Shown here piece by piece: positions 19,109 through 27,217 of a DNA stretch of 64,000 nt. Numbering within the stretch: the stretch's first letter is position 1; each line of letters opens with the position of its first letter. The stretch is from Coriobacteriaceae bacterium AF45-21 (GTDB lineage: Bacteria; Actinomycetota; Coriobacteriia; Coriobacteriales; Coriobacteriaceae): NCBI GenBank assembly GCA_027682925.1, contig JAQCYU010000009.1, positions 1-64,000 of the forward strand. Direction: 5' to 3'. A program made the translations under genes and the position numbers. Below the pieces are notes generated by a model. It saw nothing but the letters and a program-made list of their open reading frames with translations. It had not been told where the DNA came from and did not search any database.

Positions 19109-19963
19109 CTATTTCGATGCGCGCTCGGCCGCCTCGATCACGTGTTTGGCGAGGATCGCCGTCGTCACAGCGCCCACGCCGCCCGGCACGGGCGTGATGG
19201 CGTTAACGACCGGCTCCGCAGCATCAGAATCGACGTCACCCACCAGCTTGCCAGCGGCCTCGTCCCAATTAATGCCAACATCGATGATCGTCTGGCCCTC
19301 GCGAACCGCATCCACGCCAATCGTACGCGCGCGTCCAACGGCGGCAACCACAATGTCGGCAGCACGGCACTCGGCAGCAAGGTCGCGCGTATGCGTATGG
19401 CACGTTGTCACGGTCGAATTGCGCGCCGTAAGCATGGCGGCAACAGGACGCCCGATCACCAGCGAGCGCCCGACCACCGCGACCTTGGCCCCATCCAGCT
19501 CAACGCCGTAATGATCCAGCAAAGCAAGCACGGCTTCGGCTGTGCAGGGGGCAAAACCCTCGCCGCGCCCCGAAAGCGTGGTGAGCAGCGAAGCCGGCGT
19601 CATGGAGTCAACGTCCTTGGCAGGATCGAGTGCCGCGGCAACCGCGTCCTCGTCAAGGCCGGCGGGCAGCGGGCGGAACATCAGGCAGCCATGAACAGAC
19701 GAATCAGTATTGATGTCCTCGATGGCCGCCAACAGCTCGTCCCGCGAAACATCGGCGGGAAGCAAAACGCGGCGAGCTTCAATGCCAACCTTCTCGCAGC
19801 GCCTGAGCGCACCGCGCTCGTAGGATAGGTCGTCCTCGCGTTCACCCACACGCACGATAGCCAACGTCGGAACAACGCCGCGCTCGCGCAAAGCCACGCA
19901 GCGAGCAGCAAGTTCCTCAGTCAACGCGCGGGCGACGGGAGCGCCCTTCAGCAGTTCAGCCAT
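19109..19963 (-). CDS. folD: methylenetetrahydrofolate dehydrogenase (FolD)
   Basis: FolD interconverts 5,10-methylene- and 5,10-methenyl-THF with NAD(P), and in most bacteria also hydrolyses methenyl-THF. The protein has 284 residues and the expected landmarks: PTLAIVRVG, GCLMFRPLP, the cofactor segment VVGRSLVIGRPVAAML, and TPVPGGVGAVTTAIL near the end. The usual cyclohydrolase signature YV..K.K.C appears as YERGALRRC: Tyr48 is kept but the catalytic Lys, four residues on, is Ala52. The start ATG at 19963 lies 2 bases after the stop of fchA; the frame is open further upstream, but that would overlap fchA heavily. The tight operon with a separate cyclohydrolase-type gene fits a FolD that kept only the dehydrogenase. 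The gene is intact. Confidence 0.93.
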   Translation of the reverse strand: MAELLKGAPVARALTEELAARCVALRERGVVPTLAIVRVGEREDDLSYERGALRRCEKVGIEARRVLLPADVSRDELLAAIEDINTDSSVHGCLMFRPLPAGLDEDAVAAALDPAKDVDSMTPASLLTTLSGRGEGFAPCTAEAVLALLDHYGVELDGAKVAVVGRSLVIGRPVAAMLTARNSTVTTCHTHTRDLAAECRAADIVVAAVGRARTIGVDAVREGQTIIDVGINWDEAAGKLVGDVDSDAAEPVVNAITPVPGGVGAVTTAILAKHVIEAAERASK

Positions 19964-19965
19964 GG

Positions 19966-20598
19966 CTATCCTCTCTTCCTTGCAGCGTCGGCGGCGCGGC
20001 GCGCCAGCGCATCGGCGCGCGGCAACCACGTGTCCAGCAGCTCATCGCACGCGGTCTCGAGCTCCTCGGCGCGCGCCCGGTCCTTCATAGACGTGGTGTT
20101 GGCAAAGAGCGTCAAGCTCGCGCCCTGCATAGCGGAACGGCAGAACACGGCGCCGCACGCCACATCGGACAGCAGCTGACGCGAACCCTTGTCGGCCATG
20201 TCCTCGAGCAGCGCCAGCGCACGCCCGCAGGCATCCATAATGCGATACGGCGGCATAGCGGCCACATGCAGCGCATCCTGAATCGCGGTCGCTCGAGCCG
20301 GATCGTCACGCGGAATACCGTACGCCGCGGACACCTGCCCATAGGCACGAACGTCCTCGGCAACCAACTCGACAAGCTCCTGGGCCAGCTCATCAGCATG
20401 GGCAAACGCACGCGTCAGGTCATCCGCACGATCAGCAAGCGCGGGATTGGTCGCACCGTAGCGGGCAACCATTCCGCACAGCGAGGCGCCCAGCGCGCCC
20501 ACAAAGGCGCTCGCGCTGCCACCGCCGGGAACCGGCTCGCGCGCGGCCAGCGCCTCGGCAAACCCGCGGCAGGTCTTGTCCATCATCTCTTGGCTCAT
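19966..20598 (-). CDS. fchA: methenyltetrahydrofolate cyclohydrolase / cyclodeaminase family (FchA)
   Basis: A 210-residue helical protein of the formiminotetrahydrofolate cyclodeaminase/FchA family, which opens the methenyl-THF ring or deaminates formimino-THF. The diagnostic stretch EPVPGGGSASAFVGALGASL lies near the N-terminus, followed by the helical segments of the family and a typical YGIPRDD turn. Two ATGs lie 6 bases apart; I choose 20598 because AAGGTG is 7 bases upstream. It is the first gene of a two-gene operon with folD (2-base gap). Together with fhs elsewhere in the window it supplies the formyl to methenyl to methylene-THF path. A hairpin (CGGTCGG..CCGACCG, about 20627-20650) sits in its leader. 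Confidence 0.88.
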   Translation of the reverse strand: MSQEMMDKTCRGFAEALAAREPVPGGGSASAFVGALGASLCGMVARYGATNPALADRADDLTRAFAHADELAQELVELVAEDVRAYGQVSAAYGIPRDDPARATAIQDALHVAAMPPYRIMDACGRALALLEDMADKGSRQLLSDVACGAVFCRSAMQGASLTLFANTTSMKDRARAEELETACDELLDTWLPRADALARRAADAARKRG

Positions 20599-20975
20599 GC
20601 ACATGCACCTTCAAGTCATATACATCGGTCGGGTGGCAACCGCCGACCGACCGCATCGATCACGTAATGGTGCTAAGTCTAGCCCATAAGCACATGAGCG
20701 TCAGCGCACCTGGCCATCGCGGATTTCTATGGCACACGATAGGCGGCAGCGACACAAACATGGGACACATGGCCCACCTTTCGAGACTCCCGGGCAGCAC
20801 AAGCTGGGGCATATCTATAAGTAAGGAACCCGTTGGGGCACGGCCGGGCAACGGCCACAAGCAATGAACGGAGGCATAAGCCGCACAGCACACAGAGACA
20901 TCCGCCGCCAGCGCAATCAGTACCCCAACAGCATGCGGCGCCGTGATGTCATCGGCAGACAAGGAGGACGCCACC
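20599..20975. other. intergenic region before the first lipoprotein gene
   Basis: About 375 bases with no convincing gene. It holds the short GC hairpin near 20627-20650 in the fchA leader and, at 20762-20779, TGGGACACATGGCCCACC, which recurs upstream of the second lipoprotein gene (around 21727). TATCTATAAG near 20812-20821 could serve as a -10 region. Confidence 0.5.
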
Positions 20976-21574
20976 ATGAAGAAAAAGAGCCTATCGATCC
21001 TTTCCCTTTGCATCGCCCTCTTTGCCGCGTTTGCCCTTGTCGGCTGCGGCGGGAGCGCATCGGGCGGCGGCAGCGCCCCCAAGAGCGAGAGCAAGGAAAA
21101 AGCTCCCGTCGCCAAGAAGACTGACTTCATTTGGTTTAAGGTCGAGATGCCCGAGGCGTCGGCGTAAGCGACTCCGCCGGCAAGAATGCCGACAGGGTCC
21201 AGCTCACCTTCCCCGAAGACGAGAACGCCTCGGCCGATCGTTTTATCCCCGTTTGGAAAAAAGCGCTGACAGCTGAGGAATCCCACGCCGACCAGGCGGA
21301 AAAGAAGGGGGATACGTTCCAGTGGAAGGATGGCGGGTCCGTCGAGTATAACGGCAGGACGTGGCTCGTCGGAACGTACGAGGACAACAGCGGCGTCTCA
21401 ACCATGCTTTTTACCGACGTTGAGCCGGGAAGCGTCTACGTCCTCATCTCGAACTTCGACCAGCACAAGAAAGAAGCCGAGGCGCTCCTCAACTCCATCG
21501 AATTCCCCGATGACATGGCAGAGGCAGTTTCCGAGGCGCGCGAAGTCGAGATTTCGAGCATCGAGCTCAAGTAA
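20976..21574 (+). pseudogene. lipoprotein, frameshifted; paralogue of the next gene
   Basis: A predicted lipoprotein: MKKKSLSILSLCIALFAAFA followed by the lipobox LVGC (Cys24 would be lipidated), then a Gly/Ser/Lys linker. The ATG at 20976 follows AAGGAGG. After KVEMPE the frame ends early at 21165; adding one G at 21155 (gaggcg to gagggcg) gives PEGVGVSDSAGKNAD and a 199-residue protein that aligns along its full length with the following gene: DFIWFKVE(M/V)PEGV, (A/S)DRFIPV, VEYNGRTW, LFTDVEPGSVYV and a short acidic C-terminus. The shared layout indicates a secreted, membrane-tethered domain of ~150 residues. I do not recognise the family. The broken frame is probably a sequence error because the rest shows no decay. 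Confidence 0.8.
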
Positions 21575-21644
21575 CGGAACACCCGCACGCGCCTACGCGC
21601 ACCTGCGCATATGCGCCCCATTAAAGCAACGGGCACCCAGCCCC

Positions 21645-21679
21645 GGGGAGGGCCGACAGCATCGGCCCTCCCCTCTTTT
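21645..21679 (+). terminator. Rho-independent terminator after the first lipoprotein gene
   Basis: A 12-bp stem, GGGGAGGGCCGA (21645-21656) with TCGGCCCTCCCC (21662-21673), loop CAGCA, followed by TCTTTT. Confidence 0.9.
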
Positions 21680-21816
21680 GGACCCGCGCATATTGCCACT
21701 TGTCGGCGCAATTCCAGCCCTCAGAATGGGACACATGGCCCACCCTAGCGAGCCGTCCACGCGTACAGTAAAGACAGGTAATCCATGGGCGGTTACAGAT
21801 CGAGGAGGACACGACC

Positions 21817-22410
21817 ATGAAAAAGAAGGCCTTTGCGATTCTCACCCTCTGCATCAGTCTCTTTGCCGCAGTTGCCCTGGTGGGCTGCGGTGGCAGCGGT
21901 GGCGCTACCGGCAGTGGCGGTGGCGGCGGAGCAGAAAAACCAGCCGTGGATATGAGGACCGACTTCATTTGGTTTAAGGTCGAGGTCCCCGAGGGCGTCG
22001 AGATCACCGACGTCGCAGGCGACACTGCCGACAGGGCCCAGTTTAAGTTCACCGAGAGCGAGCACGCCAGCGACCGCTTCATCCCCGTCTTCGATCCTGA
22101 CAAGAACGCCGATGAGCTGTTCGACTACGAGGCAAAGTGGAAGGCCAGCTCTGGATGGACCGAGAGCGATCCCGTTAAGTACAACGGCAAGACCTGGCGC
22201 AGCGCCTACTTTACGCACTCGGGCGGCGTGACGACCGAGTACTTCACCGACGTTGACGGCGGCAGCGTGTACGTGCGCATCGACAATGTCGAGGAGCACA
22301 AGGATGCCGTCGAGACCATGATGAAGTCTCTGGAGTTTGCCGATGATATCGCCAAAGCCAAGACCGAAGCCATGGACGTCAAGCTCGACGATATCGAGAT
22401 CAAGCGCTAA
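21817..22410 (+). CDS. lipoprotein of unknown function, paralogue of the preceding gene
   Basis: A 197-residue lipoprotein with signal MKKKAFAILTLCISLFAAVA and lipobox LVGC (Cys24), then a Gly/Ser-rich linker and a soluble domain of about 150 residues. The domain opens with DFIWFKVEVPEGVEITDVAG, carries SDRFIPVFDPDKNADELFDY, a hydrophobic core segment (TWRSAYFTHSGGVTTEYFTD) and ends in a helix with VKLDDIEIKR. It should sit on the outer face of the membrane. AGGAGG precedes the ATG. Its paralogue lies 240 bases upstream with its own terminator, so each gene is probably transcribed alone, and both share an 18-base upstream motif. No family is recognised. The gene is intact and serves as the reference that shows the frameshift in the first copy. 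Confidence 0.82.
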   Translation: MKKKAFAILTLCISLFAAVALVGCGGSGGATGSGGGGGAEKPAVDMRTDFIWFKVEVPEGVEITDVAGDTADRAQFKFTESEHASDRFIPVFDPDKNADELFDYEAKWKASSGWTESDPVKYNGKTWRSAYFTHSGGVTTEYFTDVDGGSVYVRIDNVEEHKDAVETMMKSLEFADDIAKAKTEAMDVKLDDIEIKR

Positions 22411-22480
22411 ACGACTGGCGAGCGCAGCGGGAAACACGGGCACAGTGCAAACAAGCGACGATACCCCAGCGCTTCGCACC

Positions 22481-22514
22481 AAGGGAGGATCGGATCGCCG
22501 GCCCTCCCTTTCTT
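22481..22514 (+). terminator. Rho-independent terminator after the second lipoprotein gene
   Basis: AAGGGAGG (22481-22488) pairs with CCTCCCTT (22503-22510), followed by TCTT. The rest of the 305-base gap up to the PI-PLC gene shows no gene. Confidence 0.75.
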
Positions 22515-22715
22515 ATGCCGATAGCCGGCGAACGCGAGGGTGCCGGACGCCGGAACCGCCCCAAATGTGGCAACAGTACGAAAACGACAAACACCCCAAC
22601 ACGTCCGCCCACCGATTTATTGCGCCGCGCAGACAATTAAACCAGCATCTTTAAACATCTGGGCAGTATAGTGACCAAAACTATCGCATAACCGCACCCC
22701 GCGAATGGAGGAGTC

Positions 22716-25211
22716 ATGGCCGAACATCATGCCATCAGTCGCCGAGCGTTTACGCTGGGCCTTGGACTTGCAGCGTTGTCGCCGCTGACAAGCCTGCCCG
22801 AAACCGTCACTCTGGGCATTAGCCCGCGGACGGCCTTTGCGGACGGCACGGCCGAGCCAGCGGTCAGCCTCGACAATTTCGTCATTCGCCTTCGCCCCGC
22901 GGGCTATTTTCGCACCGCGAGCGTCAACGAAGACGGCAACGTCATCGGCAACGTCTGCCACCTGTTTAATGACGGCACGTCCAACAAGCTCATCCTTGAG
23001 AACGTAACGACCAAGAATGACGATACAAATTGGTATGCCATCCGCACCCTGCTCAATTTCGAAGAGCATAAAAAGACGGGCTATAGCATTTGGTCGGTCG
23101 ATGGCGACTCGGACAAAGATGGAAAGGTCATCCACGTATGGAGCGGCGAGCATGACGGCAAGGCCAGCCGCTCTTTTGCGTTCGAGCGTCAATCAAACGG
23201 AACCTATATCATCCGAGACCGCACGGTCGAGAAAGAAACCGAGAAAAAAGACATTAAGTACCTGGCAATAGAATCGAACGACAAAGACCAGGACAACAAT
23301 AAGATCTGCCATAAGAGTAAGAGCATTCCGTGGGAGCTCGAACTTATCGGTTACGACATGAAAAAGAACGATGCCACGGTTAGCAGCCTCGACTGGATCA
23401 CGTACAGCAGCTACGTCGATGGGCCATGTTGGATGAAATACGTCGACGACAACAAGTTCCTCGACGAGCTGAGCATCCCGGGTACGCACGATTCGGGCAC
23501 CTGCAGCGTGGACAACGACACTGAGCCCCAATCCTCGCAAGTAAAATGCCAGCAGGATTACATTCCCACGCAGTTGCTCGAAGGCATTCGCTATTTTGAT
23601 ATCCGGCTCGGAAAGGGCGACGACCCCGGTATCGACCACGGGGATTACTACCTGCTCAAAAAAGACGCGTACTTTATGCATCTTTCCGATGTCATAGGCT
23701 ACTTCAAAACGTTTTTGAACGAAAACCCGACAGAAGCGCTCATCATGCTTGTATCACGAGGCAACGACGAGGCTACCGACGAAAGTGTTACGACGGCTTT
23801 CGCCAAGGTTTTGGACGACAACCCCAAACTGTTCTATACGTCGAGCCATGTCCCCACGCTGGGCAAGGTGCGCGGAAAGATCGTTCTGCTGCGTCGATTT
23901 AGGCTCGCCGGCAACAGTGTAAGCGGCCACACGTGGGGCCTCGACCTTACCGAATGGGATGACAAGATCAAGGCTCACTCCGACAGCGCCACTATGTGTC
24001 TTGTCCAAGACGCGCGGGGCTTTGAAGCCGCGGGGGAAACAGGTGACAAAGAGCCCTATTGCACCAAGGTATACGCCCAGGACAAGTACAAACTCACGGG
24101 AACCGACAAGCTCAGCTGGGTCGATAATGCGCTGAAGGAAACGACCGGGCGCACGCGCAACAAGGTGGACGTCGTGGACGATGACGGGGCCAAGGTGCAA
24201 GTCCAGGAGCGTTGCTGGTCTATCAACTACACCAGCTGCACGGGCTTGTCGCACGGAGGCAATCCTTTTACCTCGGCACGAGTAGTCAACGAGCATCTGT
24301 ATAAGAGCCCGTACATCAATCCCAGCGGCATCGAGGATACAAAGTCAGATTACCTCGAGCACATTGGCATCATCGCATCCGACTTTGTTGATGCGGCGCT
24401 GGCCCGGAGCATCTACCAGCGCAATTACGATTACGATACACAGCACAAGCAGACAGCTTCGTACTACCTCCCGACCCGCATGCGCATGACGTACGGCGAC
24501 TCGCTGAGCGATGCCTCGCTCCAGGATGGCAAAACCGTTGGCGAGGGCCATTTCCGCCTTGTCGACAGCAGCAACGTACTCAACGTGGCGGCTTCGGGCC
24601 ATGCGTTTGCCATTGAATACGTGGATGTTGATGCCCTGGGCAACGAGACCGTTACAAGACTGCAGGGCTTTGTGCCCATCGATATCGATCCACGCGCGCT
24701 GACGCCCCATTTTGAGGGACTCGAAGGCCTTAAGGCCGGCGAAGACGTGCGCGCCAAGATTGCGGCATCACTCGAGGGCAAGCTCGAAACCGATGCCTGC
24801 ACGGCCCAGCTCGAGTTTGTGCACGACGCGAACGGCGCTCCGGGCACGGCAATGGCCGAGGGCGAAACATTTGCCGCAGGGACGTACTGGGTGCGCGTGA
24901 ACGGTCTCTTGGGCAACGCGGCGCAGAACTACACGCTCGCCAGCGACGGAGCCGCAAGCTTTACCGTAGCGGCCTCGGGCAGTGCGGGCGGCACCGGCAG
25001 CGGCACCGACGGTGGCACGGGTTCCAACGCAGGCAGCGCGGACAAGAACGGTAAGAGCAACAAGGGCAAGGGCTCGGGCGGAAAACTCGCCGACACGGGC
25101 GACGGCTCTGGCGTTGCCGCCGGGCTCGCTGCCGCCGCCGTGGCGACAACGGTCGCAGGTGCAGCAATGCTTGCCAGTGACCGCGAAGACAGCGAAGGCG
25201 CTAGCGAATAG
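22716..25211 (+). CDS. secreted phosphatidylinositol-specific phospholipase C-type surface enzyme
   Basis: An 831-residue surface protein. The N-terminus ISRRAFTLGLGLAAL is a twin-arginine-type signal (SRRAFT), with probable cleavage near AFADG. Residues ~50-190 resemble a ricin-type beta-trefoil. Residues ~250-410 form the PI-PLC X domain: LSIPGTHDSGTC (first catalytic His), IRYFDIRLG, IDHGDYY (second His) and FLNENPTEALIM, as in Bacillus PI-PLC. A C-terminal Ig-like region leads to a Gly/Ser/Lys stalk, then LADTG (near 791-795), a hydrophobic helix and a short tail: a sortase-type anchor with Ala for Pro and an acidic rather than basic tail. It would cleave phosphatidylinositol or GPI-type lipids outside the cell. 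GGAGG precedes the ATG. Export by Tat with cell-wall anchoring is unusual. Intact single gene with a strong terminator. Confidence 0.88.
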   Translation: MAEHHAISRRAFTLGLGLAALSPLTSLPETVTLGISPRTAFADGTAEPAVSLDNFVIRLRPAGYFRTASVNEDGNVIGNVCHLFNDGTSNKLILENVTTKNDDTNWYAIRTLLNFEEHKKTGYSIWSVDGDSDKDGKVIHVWSGEHDGKASRSFAFERQSNGTYIIRDRTVEKETEKKDIKYLAIESNDKDQDNNKICHKSKSIPWELELIGYDMKKNDATVSSLDWITYSSYVDGPCWMKYVDDNKFLDELSIPGTHDSGTCSVDNDTEPQSSQVKCQQDYIPTQLLEGIRYFDIRLGKGDDPGIDHGDYYLLKKDAYFMHLSDVIGYFKTFLNENPTEALIMLVSRGNDEATDESVTTAFAKVLDDNPKLFYTSSHVPTLGKVRGKIVLLRRFRLAGNSVSGHTWGLDLTEWDDKIKAHSDSATMCLVQDARGFEAAGETGDKEPYCTKVYAQDKYKLTGTDKLSWVDNALKETTGRTRNKVDVVDDDGAKVQVQERCWSINYTSCTGLSHGGNPFTSARVVNEHLYKSPYINPSGIEDTKSDYLEHIGIIASDFVDAALARSIYQRNYDYDTQHKQTASYYLPTRMRMTYGDSLSDASLQDGKTVGEGHFRLVDSSNVLNVAASGHAFAIEYVDVDALGNETVTRLQGFVPIDIDPRALTPHFEGLEGLKAGEDVRAKIAASLEGKLETDACTAQLEFVHDANGAPGTAMAEGETFAAGTYWVRVNGLLGNAAQNYTLASDGAASFTVAASGSAGGTGSGTDGGTGSNAGSADKNGKSNKGKGSGGKLADTGDGSGVAAGLAAAAVATTVAGAAMLASDREDSEGASE

Positions 25212-25241
25212 GCAAGCCAGCCTTTTAGACACATCGACTCA

Positions 25242-25281
25242 ATCGGGGGCGCAGAACACCGTTCTGTGCCCCCGATTTTTA
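25242..25281 (+). terminator. Rho-independent terminator after the PI-PLC gene
   Basis: A 16-bp stem (ATCGGGGGCGCAGAAC, 25242-25257, with 25261-25276, one G-T pair), followed by TTTT. Confidence 0.93.
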
Positions 25282-25305
25282 CCTTGGCCCGAACGCCGCC
25301 ATAGG

Positions 25306-25575
25306 CTACATCACCATGTTCAGCGCGTTAACAAACTCCTGGGCCTTCGCACGGCTACTCAGGCTAAAGACGCAAGCGGTCAACAGCCTGTTACGTAGGA
25401 AAACGTCGCGACCCTTGATCCTGTTGACCCCCGTGATGTCCTTAAGATAGACAATCTCGGTGTGCTTGCCACCAAAAGTGCCCTTCTTGAGCACCTCGAT
25501 GCGATTAGGGTAGATCCTGACGTCTTTAAACCTACCCGAACCCTTGTCCTGGAACAGCAAAGTGTTGTTGTCCAT
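25306..25575 (-). CDS. PH-like domain protein, 89 aa
   Basis: A small protein (89 residues from the ATG at 25575) of the bacterial PH-domain type. Alternating short strands, FKDVRIYPNRIEVLKKG, HTEIVYLKDITGVNRIKG and VFLRNRL, lead to a C-terminal helix (SSRAKAQEFVNALNMVM), which is the order of a PH fold. There is no signal or membrane segment. The ATG at 25575 has GGGAG upstream; an in-frame ATG at 25620 would add 15 residues without a good ribosome site. It is convergent with the PI-PLC gene and divergent from the nuclease gene, so it is transcribed alone. The binding partner is unknown. Confidence 0.7.
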   Translation of the reverse strand: MDNNTLLFQDKGSGRFKDVRIYPNRIEVLKKGTFGGKHTEIVYLKDITGVNRIKGRDVFLRNRLLTACVFSLSSRAKAQEFVNALNMVM

Positions 25576-25743
25576 GCGTGTCACTCCCATGGGGTTCGTT
25601 AAAACTGTCTCTATGGCCACATTTTAGTCACCGCAAGGCTCCCATGCGAAGGTGCCAGACAGCACAGCAATTCGTGTCCGCGCGAGGCTTTAAACTAAAT
25701 GCGATAAAGATGCATTCCACAAGAGGAAAGTGGGGCGACAGTG

Positions 25744-26793
25744 ATGGGTGAACTGGTAAACCGCGGGGAATCGACAATCGTGCCCGAAGGTTTTTACAAG
25801 CAGGTTTCCTCGATTCTCAACGCCGCTCGCAACAAGGCCTATACCGCCGTTAACTTTGCGATGGTTGAGGCATATTGGGAGATCGGCAAGAGCATTGTTG
25901 ATGAGCAGGGCGGAAAGGAGCGCGCCAAGTATGGAGAGGCGCTGCTCAAGGCCCTCGCAATCAGACTTACCAAGGATTTTGGTAAAGGTTTTGAAGCAAG
26001 AGAGCTGCGCAAAATGCGTCAGTTCTATCTTGCATTTCCAATTCGGGACTCACTGCGTCCCGAATTGAGCTGGACTCATTACCGCAGGTTGATGCGCATT
26101 CCCGACCCTGATGCTCGCGCCTGGTACATGAACGAATGCGCCGACTCTCGCTGGAGCACGCGCCAGCTCGAACGCCATATCAACACCATGTTCCGAGAGC
26201 GCCTACTTGCCAGCAAGGACAAGGAGGCTGTCACCCAGGAAATCCAAAAGAGCGCCCCGGCTCGTCGCCCCGAGGATATCATCCGCGATCCATATGTACT
26301 GGAGTTTTTAGGTTTCTCGGACGATACTGCGTTTCGCGAGAGCGATCTAGAGCAGGCGCTCATCACGCATCTTCAGAAGTTCCTGCTGGAGCTTGGCCGT
26401 GGCTTCGCTTTCGAGGCGCGCCAAAAGCGCATCACCTTTGATGGACGCCATTTCTATATTGACCTTGTTTTTTACAACTATCTGATGCGCTGCTTCGTGC
26501 TCATCGACCTTAAGACCGATGACCTTACGCATCAGGACCTAGGCCAGATGCAAATGTATGTGAACTACTACACGCGCGAGCTCATGAACGAAGGCGACAA
26601 TCCGCCCATAGGCATCGTGCTCTGCGCGGACAAAAGCGATTCGATCGTCGAGTACACGCTGCCCGAAGACAACGACCAAGTGTTTGCCGCCAAATACCTG
26701 CCGTATCTTCCAAGCAAGGAAGAGCTGGCGCGCGAGCTGAGTGCCGAGTACCGCGCCATCAACGAAGCGACTAATGGCGAAGCGCAAGGGTAG
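25744..26793 (+). CDS. YhcG-type DUF1016 family PD-(D/E)XK nuclease protein
   Basis: A 349-residue YhcG protein with the two expected parts: an N-terminal helical DUF1016 domain (residues ~5-180; EAYWEIGKSIVDEQ, YGEALLKALAIRL, LSWTHYRRLMRI) and a C-terminal PD-(D/E)XK nuclease fold with FYIDLVFYNYLMRCFVLIDL followed by K, then GQMQMYVNYY and GIVLCADKSDSIVEY. Asp in YIDL and Asp-x-Lys in the next strand are the likely metal ligands. Such proteins are scattered through bacterial accessory genes, often beside restriction systems; here there is no such neighbour. The start is ATG at 25744, or the GTG just before it, with GAGGAAAG upstream. It is intact. The substrate is unknown; repair and mobile-DNA roles have been proposed for the family. 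Confidence 0.88.
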   Translation: MGELVNRGESTIVPEGFYKQVSSILNAARNKAYTAVNFAMVEAYWEIGKSIVDEQGGKERAKYGEALLKALAIRLTKDFGKGFEARELRKMRQFYLAFPIRDSLRPELSWTHYRRLMRIPDPDARAWYMNECADSRWSTRQLERHINTMFRERLLASKDKEAVTQEIQKSAPARRPEDIIRDPYVLEFLGFSDDTAFRESDLEQALITHLQKFLLELGRGFAFEARQKRITFDGRHFYIDLVFYNYLMRCFVLIDLKTDDLTHQDLGQMQMYVNYYTRELMNEGDNPPIGIVLCADKSDSIVEYTLPEDNDQVFAAKYLPYLPSKEELARELSAEYRAINEATNGEAQG

Positions 26794-27217
26794 CAGCACG
26801 TTGCGACCGAAGCCACCGCAGCCGTCGCAGGCGCACTCGCGGTTGCGACGCACGCCACGAAACAATACCGGTCATGGACGCCGGCAACGACATTCTAGCC
26901 GTGGCTGGCGAGCGTGACCTAGCAGGCAAAGACGTGGCCTTCGTCTGATGTGGGTCCATTGGCTGCCACAGAAAAGGGCCGGTTGCAGCCGGCCCTTTAG
27001 ACGATAGCACCTGCGTTGCCCGCGCTTCCAAAGTTGACCGACTGAGGAGCGGGTTCCGCGGCACAACCTAATTTTACCCGGTGGGGCGGCTCTTTTGCAG
27101 CCGCTCCACTGTTTATTAACATCTGGCACCCTCAAACAATCAGACGGCAGCCCGTACTCCTGAGAGCCGCCTCGCACCCCCGGCCATCACGTTACGGCAA
27201 CAACCGGCGCTACTCCC
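26794..27217. other. 424-base intergenic region
   Basis: I find no credible gene here; the frames present lack ribosome sites and family character. It holds one clear terminator (listed separately) and a weaker hairpin (GGCGGCTC with its complement, about 27085-27110). Confidence 0.5.
26969..26998 (-). terminator. probable terminator of the zinc-ribbon gene
   Basis: AAAGGGCCGG (26973-26982) pairs with CCGGCCCTTT (26989-26998). The T run lies on the minus strand (TTTTC), so it fits the minus-strand gene that ends about 220 bases away. Confidence 0.65.

Noticed and set aside
21150..21170. Programmed frameshift in the first lipoprotein
   Set aside because: No slippery heptamer or downstream structure is evident, and the paralogue is read in one frame.
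26794..27217. Possible tRNA or small RNA in the gap after the YhcG gene
   Set aside because: No cloverleaf or T-loop motif; only a terminator hairpin is convincing.
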